Of a stretch of DNA of 64,000 nucleotides, positions 63,263 through 64,000 are shown piece by piece. The first letter of the stretch is position 1. The number at the start of each line of letters is the position of its first letter. Position numbers and translations under genes: made by a program. Source of the stretch: Bolinopsis microptera (taxonomy: Eukaryota; Ctenophora; Tentaculata; Lobata; Bolinopsidae); assembly GCF_026151205.1 (NCBI RefSeq), contig NC_087076.1, positions 8,966,902 to 9,030,901 on the forward strand, given 5' to 3'. The notes below the pieces were generated by a model, which did no database searches, was not told where the DNA came from, and saw only the letters and a program-made list of their open reading frames with translations.

Positions 63263-63403
63263 AATATTTCAGAGCAAGCAGGATCTCAAGTGCTTACCAC
63301 AGTAATAGTATGTGTGGTTGTGTTGGGTGTGGCTGTTATATTACTATTCCTCTTTATCATCGTTCAATGGAGGAAAAAGAAAAACGCTGCTAGTTACAAG
63401 TAA
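44103..63403 (+). CDS. Ig/CCP/GCC2-GCC3 type I transmembrane receptor (whole gene, 37 exons)
   Basis: The model joins 37 exons listed separately; every donor/acceptor pair keeps phase and the sum is 7,230 nt. The predicted protein of about 2,409 residues has: signal peptide (1-16), CCP (17-75), a four-Cys module (76-199), a GCC2/GCC3 domain (200-254), CCP (255-321), 13 Ig domains (322-1634), CCP (1635-1696), two Ig (1697-1907), two CCP (1908-2047), four-Cys module with GCC2/GCC3 and CCP (2048-2299), CCP (2300-2366), transmembrane helix (about 2374-2397) and a basic tail. These families mediate extracellular protein-protein binding, so a surface recognition or adhesion role is inferred. ATG 44,103 is chosen because it opens a classic signal peptide and follows an in-frame TGA near 44,058. 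Most domain boundaries are phase 1, as expected for exon shuffling. No orthologue is recognised. The exact 3' end is uncertain. Confidence 0.85.
44128..44317. repeat. 37-bp tandem repeat overlapping the exon 1 splice donor
   Basis: The last 24 bases of exon 1 plus 13 intron bases (44,128-44,164) are followed by two close copies (44,165-44,201; 44,202-44,238) and two decayed ones. Copies 2, 3 and 5 retain AATAGGTTTC or AACAGGTTTC at the donor position. Confidence 0.8.
44391..44567 (+). CDS. Receptor exon 2: CCP/sushi domain 1
   Basis: Phase 1-1 exon. It has the CCP pattern: VPCSAIPEHGDV, GVYNFRCLD, LVGRTSALCDSDGFF, LPKCV, giving four cysteines, the G/Y-F-C core and a proline before the last Cys. 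Donor G|GTAAGT. Confidence 0.9.
44756..44931 (+). CDS. Receptor exon 3: four-Cys module 1, first half
   Basis: Contains the pattern C-x20-C-x5-C-x8-C (LECTKEK... ALCMKEQTCVLKGMSFTC). The helix-like stretch between the first two cysteines is amphipathic. It corresponds to the start of exon 35. No named domain is recognised. Confidence 0.8.
45068..45263 (+). CDS. Receptor exon 4: four-Cys module 1, second half, with furin-like site
   Basis: Begins VTIESVFTVSDSRAGDDLVD, aligning with LLTVGFKLSQITSLNDK in exon 35. It then holds HSRQRRDINFDD, an R-x-R-R basic site followed by an acidic stretch, and ends with CEDGEGVSSNGDNC leading into the GCC2 domain. Donor G|GTCAGT, phase 1. Confidence 0.8.
45443..45607 (+). 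CDS. Receptor exon 5: GCC2/GCC3 (ephrin-receptor-like) domain 1
   Basis: Cysteine pattern ECPEGMYGDG, KCVECALGTYNAASKQTECT, ACVSPKSTLL, DDC. The CxxCxxGTYN and G(S/T)xxxxC features are typical of the ephrin-type-receptor-like GCC2/GCC3 family found in SVEP1 and Eph receptors. Phase 1-1 exon with a GTGAGT donor. Confidence 0.88.
45730..45930 (+). CDS. Receptor exon 6: CCP/sushi domain 2
   Basis: LCTLPAASENSQYTI, VGSVFTLLCDQGHTF, FTQTCTDGLQTAEIKNEC: four cysteines in CCP order and spacing, though the Trp and last proline are missing. Phase 1-1 exon with a GTAAGT donor. Confidence 0.85.
46081..46215 (+). CDS. Receptor exon 7: Ig domain 1, first half
   Basis: VAVYKFLGETASITCVG is a typical A'-B strand with the first disulfide cysteine. 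Enters in phase 1 after TCTCTCAG; donor A|GTAAGT in phase 1. Confidence 0.8.
46369..46481 (+). CDS. Receptor exon 8: Ig domain 1, second half
   Basis: Contains SGRFELSCDMQ with the likely F-strand cysteine and an extra cysteine (NTGTCDATN). Donor CAG|GTTTGC is phase 0, and the next exon continues VYSDISEKEL. The domain is diverged and lacks the WxK core. Confidence 0.75.
46541..46852 (+). mobile_element. tRNA-derived SINE, copy 2, inside receptor intron 8
   Basis: A tRNA-like 5' part, GGCCAGGTAGCACAGTTGGT, contains the A box (TAGCACAGTTGG). A TTTGCAA anticodon-loop-like segment (TGC, Ala-like) and the B box GGGTTCGAATCCC follow. A non-tRNA body of about 230 bp ends at AACAATGTGGCT. This is the most complete of three copies in the window and lies in sense orientation. 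Confidence 0.88.
46966..47168 (+). CDS. Receptor exon 9: Ig domain 2 (cysteine-less), first half
   Basis: Encodes the end of Ig 1, then VGAALTLAALVSL at the B strand, where the usual Cys is Ala, then YSFAWTKDGS, the conserved C-strand Trp. Donor AG|GTAATA, phase 2. Confidence 0.8.
47305..47495 (+). CDS. Receptor exon 10: Ig domain 2 (cysteine-less), second half
   Basis: SVTIASVTLEDKGTYVATV is a standard E-F pattern (DxGxYxCxV) in which the F-strand Cys is Ala. This matches the B-strand loss in exon 9. Phase 2 in, phase 1 out. Confidence 0.82.
47660..47780 (+). CDS. Receptor exon 11: Ig domain 3, first half
   Basis: EGSQAVLTCAFSGTI carries the B-strand Cys. The exon ends inside the C-strand Trp codon (TG|GTAGAA, phase 2). 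Confidence 0.85.
47934..48139 (+). CDS. Receptor exon 12: Ig domain 3, second half
   Basis: Completes W-TKDAE, then LYKYLTINAFPAGWTDTKFV and CKVF with the F-strand Cys. Donor C|GTATGT, phase 1. Confidence 0.85.
48138..48272. repeat. 27-bp repeat in intron 12
   Basis: Four to five copies of a unit with TTACTTCTGAGTTAATTAAT, starting directly at the exon 12 donor. Confidence 0.8.
48330..48481 (+). CDS. Receptor exon 13: Ig domain 4, first half
   Basis: DGKDIEFECTASFPDS (B strand) and PTVTWHKVSEAGDTL (C strand). An additional Cys precedes the B strand (DKCTEDG). Donor GAG|GTACAG, phase 0. Confidence 0.85.
48953..49025. repeat. 17-bp repeat TATAAGGTTCCCCTAAT in intron 13
   Basis: Five tandem copies of CTAATATAAGGTTCCCC. 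Confidence 0.9.
49723..49900 (+). CDS. Receptor exon 14: Ig domain 4, second half
   Basis: ASSTQAGSFYCVATYTEPD holds the F-strand Cys, and ARSLTVV is the G strand. Phase 0 in, phase 1 out (G|GTTAGT). Confidence 0.85.
50220..50534 (+). CDS. Receptor exon 15: Ig domain 5, single exon, cysteine-less
   Basis: A whole Ig domain in one phase 1-1 exon. The B strand DTDIILTTTFTG has Thr instead of Cys. C-strand AAKWSNEAGDE keeps the Trp. F-strand VGFYVELNLAPECDG has Glu at the usual Cys position. A lone Cys remains in the F-G region. Confidence 0.82.
50720..50835. repeat. 45-bp repeat in intron 15
   Basis: About 2.5 copies containing CTTAATCTGTAAACTTCGTG. Confidence 0.88.
51369..51571 (+). CDS. Receptor exon 16: Ig domain 6, first half
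   Basis: EGSDVKFTCLYSNPSD (B strand) and APAVTWTATATNGG (C strand). Donor CCG|GTAAGT, phase 0. Confidence 0.87.
51590..51990. repeat. 20-bp array of RFX X-box-like sites in intron 16
   Basis: About 20 copies of GTTGTCATGGTAACAGTAGT. The first 14 bases (GTTGTCATGGTAAC) match the RFX-family X-box dyad GTNRYC-N-RGYAAC. Variants include GGCACC and GGGAAC. Confidence 0.93.
52049..52178 (+). CDS. Receptor exon 17: Ig domain 6, second half
   Basis: VVITLSSVTVDGHSGTYKCD is a textbook E-F Ig motif (DxGxYxC variant). Phase 0 in, phase 1 out (G|GTATGT). Confidence 0.88.
52292..52430 (+). CDS. Receptor exon 18: Ig domain 7, first half
   Basis: EGGDTKVTCTFTGKTGVVTW gives the B Cys and C Trp. Donor GG|GTAAAT, phase 2. 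Confidence 0.86.
52449..52840. repeat. 18-bp minisatellite with branch-point/acceptor-like unit in intron 18
   Basis: About 21 copies of CTAACTGTTACTTAGCAA, nearly all identical. Each unit contains a CTAAC branch-point-like motif and a TTAG. The array stops just before the real acceptor of exon 19. Its length and the absence of stops create an artefactual TNCYLA-repeat frame. Confidence 0.95.
52853..52995 (+). CDS. Receptor exon 19: Ig domain 7, second half
   Basis: Acceptor CTCTATCCCAAG|, phase 2. ELSLTNAQHATDEGQYSCTM carries the F-strand Cys. Donor A|GTAAGT, phase 1. Confidence 0.85.
53137..53317. mobile_element. Palindromic MITE in intron 19
   Basis: Inverted ends of about 50 bp: AATCCATAATCATGGGTAGA on the left and its reverse complement on the right, continuing through CGCTGCCAGT and CTCTCTTTCCCA. 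The interior is about 80 bp with no coding capacity. No clear target duplication. Confidence 0.8.
53700..53885. repeat. CAGTTACAAGCATTACCA repeat in intron 19
   Basis: About nine imperfect copies of an 18-19-bp unit, ending GGTTACCATGGTTAC. Confidence 0.85.
54116..55120 (+). CDS. Receptor exon 20: Ig domains 8, 9, 10 and first half of 11
   Basis: A 1,005-nt exon, phase 1-1. Ig 8: FDLSCKISWD, PTVTWQL, DMGSYQCKV. Ig 9: APVTLSCTFSGD, VLWYEG, HEGTYKCKS. Ig 10: DDITFTCNYLEL, ATWSVQG, NGKATCTV. Start of Ig 11: AQAVLTCVIHGD, DIEWTPA. All disulfide cysteines and core Trp are kept. Elsewhere each Ig is split by an intron, so this exon has lost several introns or was duplicated after losing them. Confidence 0.93.
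55325..55480 (+). CDS. Receptor exon 21: Ig domain 11, second half
   Basis: STYTITSVAEADEVEYTCSG gives the E-F strands with Cys. Phase 1-1; donor A|GTTAGT. The following intron contains duplicated copies of the donor-proximal sequence (TCCTCAGTTAGTTTTACT). Confidence 0.87.
55767..55864 (+). CDS. Receptor exon 22: Ig domain 12, first half
   Basis: KAGDTTLTCDPVDVASTYSW, then TK: B Cys and C Trp. Donor AAG|GTACAA, phase 0. Confidence 0.87.
56045..56192 (+). CDS. Receptor exon 23: Ig domain 12, second half
   Basis: NTLILSGVDFTAAADYKCTV: F-strand Cys in DYKC. Donor G|GTAACG, phase 1. Confidence 0.87.
56342..56526 (+). CDS. Receptor exon 24: Ig domain 13 (cysteine-less), first half
   Basis: EVGETITLKATITSP is a B strand with Ala for Cys. 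The C strand reads FKLYKGDDTD, with Leu-Tyr instead of Trp. Phase 1 in, phase 0 out (CAA|GTAAGT). Confidence 0.8.
56724..56841 (+). CDS. Receptor exon 25: Ig domain 13 (cysteine-less), second half
   Basis: VEIEFLATKVAGKTVAYKLV is an E-F strand pair where the YxC position is YKL. Donor G|GTTAGT, phase 1. Confidence 0.78.
56938..57123 (+). CDS. Receptor exon 26: CCP/sushi domain 3
   Basis: KCPVEAVADITAL, GTISNLECTGGKSLLGSPAA, ACNDGVLTWSAPL, QPEC: four cysteines plus the Trp before the last Cys. Phase 1-1; donor G|GTGAGT. Confidence 0.88.
57272..57277 (+). CDS. Candidate 6-nt microexon (Glu-Leu)
   Basis: TGTATTTTCAG|AACTCG|GTAAGT is a good acceptor and a perfect donor six bases apart, in phase 1-1. 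Including it would add two residues without changing the frame. It could also be a relic of a decayed exon, since reading on gives ELGKSIGDT, similar to the start of an Ig domain. Not included in the 2,409-residue count. Confidence 0.3.
57406..57712. repeat. 22-bp CRE + E-box array in intron 26
   Basis: Fourteen tandem copies of a 22-bp unit ATGACGTCACACACCACGTGAC (given here as ATGACGTCACAC and ACCACGTGAC). Eleven copies have a perfect TGACGTCA (CRE palindrome) and eight a perfect CACGTG (E-box). Confidence 0.95.
57731..57892 (+). CDS. Receptor exon 27: Ig domain 14, first half
   Basis: EIGKETTMSCSSITTPV (B Cys), VASVEWFNGDG (C Trp). Phase 1-1; donor G|GTTAGT. Confidence 0.86.
58086..58223 (+). 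CDS. Receptor exon 28: Ig domain 14, second half
   Basis: SNYKITGANALNEVSYGCRM: F-strand Cys in SYGC. Donor G|GTAAGT, phase 1. Confidence 0.85.
58576..58673 (+). CDS. Receptor exon 29: Ig domain 15 (cysteine-less), part 1
   Basis: SITSTYPGQYFESDNSGVAD and TGTIKFE: beta-strand-like, no cysteine. Phase 1 in, phase 0 out (GAG|GTAAGT). Confidence 0.75.
58680..58812. repeat. TAGTTAGTTTCTAGT repeat in intron 29
   Basis: Degenerate copies of AGTTAGTTTCTAGTTA starting at the exon 29 donor. Confidence 0.75.
58877..58978 (+). CDS. Receptor exon 30: Ig domain 15 (cysteine-less), part 2
   Basis: A 102-nt phase 0-0 exon, SSQTSKLEIGGADVVVTFTS, with no cysteine. This domain is the only one split over three exons. 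Skipping this exon would keep the frame. Confidence 0.75.
59121..59253 (+). CDS. Receptor exon 31: Ig domain 15 (cysteine-less), part 3
   Basis: YTIAEENKKTGTYTVTVTYT is an E-F pattern with Thr-Val-Thr instead of YxC. Donor C|GTAAGT, phase 1. Confidence 0.8.
59410..59530 (+). CDS. Receptor exon 32: CCP/sushi domain 4, first half
   Basis: FCKVTELPDVERGSW, DHRGYATLSCADD: first two CCP cysteines and the G-Y-x-L-x-C core. Acceptor CCGTTAG; donor TG|GTAACA, phase 2. Confidence 0.82.
59764..59980 (+). CDS. Receptor exon 33: CCP 4 second half and CCP 5 first half
   Basis: AQCLMGSENFQWE with APTC closes CCP 4 (Trp before the last Cys). EKCGLLEEPEFGDV and AYFTCGAGYTLIG open CCP 5. Phase 2 in, phase 0 out (CAG|GTACAT). 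Confidence 0.87.
60121..60202 (+). CDS. Receptor exon 34: CCP/sushi domain 5, second half
   Basis: EYTCDSDTGAWSII, HPPKCQ: third and fourth CCP cysteines with the Trp and the PPKC ending. Phase 0 in, phase 1 out (G|GTAAGC). Confidence 0.87.
60417..61172 (+). CDS. Receptor exon 35: four-Cys module 2, GCC2/GCC3 domain 2 and CCP 6
   Basis: A 756-nt phase 1-1 exon. Module 2 has C-x24-C-x5-C-x6-C (NVCSDEAG, VRCTVESYCTWEDFTC), then LLTVGFKLSQITSL. GCC2/GCC3: TCSAGYARIDNSCSSCPSGW, TCVPCSIGSYSTGNSISACT. CCP 6: VCTIGVAAGVATFV, KLISVTCGVGHAL, FKCGATAPAC. The same order of modules is spread over exons 3-6 at the N-terminus, so the gene carries an internal duplication with intron loss in this copy. Confidence 0.92.
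61478..61678 (+). CDS. Receptor exon 36: CCP/sushi domain 7
   Basis: VCLLADRSTDELKAL, EKIQVTCMAGYELAED, YTCNDGTLPVFQAC: four CCP cysteines. Phase 1-1; donor G|GTTAGT. Confidence 0.87.
61681..61772. repeat. 18-bp TACATTTAGTACATTATG repeat in intron 36
   Basis: Five copies of an 18-bp unit of nested TGTACA-type palindromes, beginning at the exon 36 donor. Confidence 0.9.
62076..62139. repeat. Perfect 23-bp stem hairpin in intron 36
   Basis: TGTTGAATCTCATTGAATGA plus CCC at 62,076-62,098 is exactly complementary to 62,117-62,139, with an 18-base loop. Possible MITE remnant or structured intronic RNA. Confidence 0.85.
62618..62699 (+). CDS. Candidate alternative first exon in intron 36
   Basis: ATG opens 27 codons with a hydrophobic, Phe-rich core (FFEFFAALFFNVIAHTYW) and ends at a perfect donor, TGGG|GTAAGT, in phase 1. 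That phase fits the next exon (transmembrane). It could start a short membrane isoform, or it may be chance. Confidence 0.2.
62722..62970. repeat. GTGTGTTTTTA 11-bp repeat
   Basis: About 22 copies of AGTGTGTTTTT with one-base variants, immediately downstream of the candidate exon at 62,618. Confidence 0.93.
63127..63261. repeat. (AACT)n microsatellite
   Basis: About 34 tetranucleotide units with one CTAC variant near 63,208. It lies just upstream of the acceptor of the transmembrane exon and supplies many CTAAC branch-point-like motifs. Confidence 0.97.
63273..63403 (+). CDS. Receptor exon 37: transmembrane helix and basic tail
   Basis: EQAGSQVLTTVIVCVVVLGV, then AVILLFLFIIVQWRKKKN: about 24 hydrophobic residues followed by WRKKK, a stop-transfer signal that fixes type I topology. 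In frame it ends AASYK with TAA at 63,401-63,403. A consensus donor (AA|GTAAGA) at 63,400 overlaps that stop. If used, a 3' exon at 63,485 would add only a few residues before a stop. Either way the cytoplasmic part visible here is short. Confidence 0.85.
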
Positions 63404-63619
63404 GAAACTTTTATTATTCCCTTCTAAAGACTAACTTTTAAACCAGGATTATAAGTAAAGAGTGTTATTAAGTTTCCTTCCTAGATTTCAAAAACAAAAG
63501 TAATTCAAGATAGTTATTGATAGTAGTAGGAAGTATACAACATTTTACCTGTGAATTACACGATAATAAAACCCAAGCCAGGTTATCGTGAAGCAAGACC
63601 TCTTAATAGCGTGAATCAC

Positions 63620-63780
63620 AAAAATTACCATAGCAACAGTTACTATAACAAAAGTTACCATAGCAACAGTTACTATAACAAAAGTTACCATAGCAACAGT
63701 TACTATAACAACAGTTACTATGGTAACAGTTACTATGGTAACAGTTACTATGATAACAGTTACTATGGTAACAGTCAGTA
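63620..63780. repeat. X-box-like tandem repeat GTTACYATRRYAAC
   Basis: Tandem 15- and 30-bp units such as GTTACCATAGCAACA and GTTACTATGGTAACA. Reading it gives a Tyr-Ser-Asn-rich frame, most likely a repeat artefact. Confidence 0.85.
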
Positions 63781-64000
63781 AAGCAACTATAAGCTGAACA
63801 TGTTAATACTAGTGCTGCAATTTCAATTTCGCTGAAATTATCAGGAACTGATCAAGTTTATATAAATTTGCATCAACCATTAGATAATTAGTTAATGGAT
63901 TAAAAATAGTATAAATACAGTTATATGAATTAGTTCATTTTTCATTCTCATACCAATAATCTAACAAACTCTTGTTTCTCAGCTAACTCTACCATGCTGG

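Noticed and set aside
63551-63781. Tyr/Asn/Ser-rich frame as the receptor's cytoplasmic tail
   Set aside because: Mostly a tandem repeat of X-box-like units. No acceptor was found that joins it in phase to the transmembrane exon. Only the first 20 or so residues remain of interest and are listed as a finding.

Overview
The window looks like nuclear DNA of an invertebrate metazoan. It is AT-rich and has spliced genes with GT-AG introns, tRNA-derived SINEs, an RTE-like LINE remnant, pogo/mariner-type DNA transposons and a very high load of micro- and minisatellites. The species cannot be named from sequence alone. A non-bilaterian or other simple invertebrate with allorecognition-like Ig receptors is possible, but that is inference.

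Bases 1-44,100 are gene-poor. They hold two possible terminal exons of an upstream plus-strand gene (2,697-2,762 and 3,042-3,266), many tandem arrays, a 3.2-kb near-perfect inverted repeat (8,677-11,892), a mariner-like MITE (13,223-13,602), a pogo-like transposon with 32-bp terminal inverted repeats and TA target duplication (14,039-15,208), a 1.6-kb 19/20-bp satellite (20,981-22,601), SINE copies, and a minus-strand LINE reverse-transcriptase pseudogene (27,945-28,832). Large arrays with 26-, 40- and 58-bp units lie at 30.5, 34.2 and 36.5 kb.

Bases 44,103-63,403 carry one large plus-strand gene, assembled here from 37 exons. Every junction keeps reading phase, and the spliced coding length is 7,230 nt (about 2,409 residues). 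The protein is a type I membrane receptor. In order it has: signal peptide, CCP (sushi), a four-cysteine module with a furin-like site, an ephrin-receptor-like GCC2/GCC3 cysteine-rich domain, CCP, 13 Ig-like domains, CCP, two Ig-like domains, two CCPs, a second copy of the four-cysteine module plus GCC2/GCC3 and CCP, a last CCP, one transmembrane helix and a short basic tail. Four of the Ig domains have lost both disulfide cysteines. I do not recognise this architecture as a named gene. It is the most interesting object in the window and is compatible with a cell-surface recognition or adhesion role.

The introns are also unusual. They hold arrays of sequences resembling transcription-factor sites (CRE plus E-box, RFX X-box) and an array that repeats branch-point and acceptor-like signals. 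A 37-bp repeat has copied the first splice donor. Other introns hold a SINE and a palindromic MITE, and there is a candidate 6-nt microexon.
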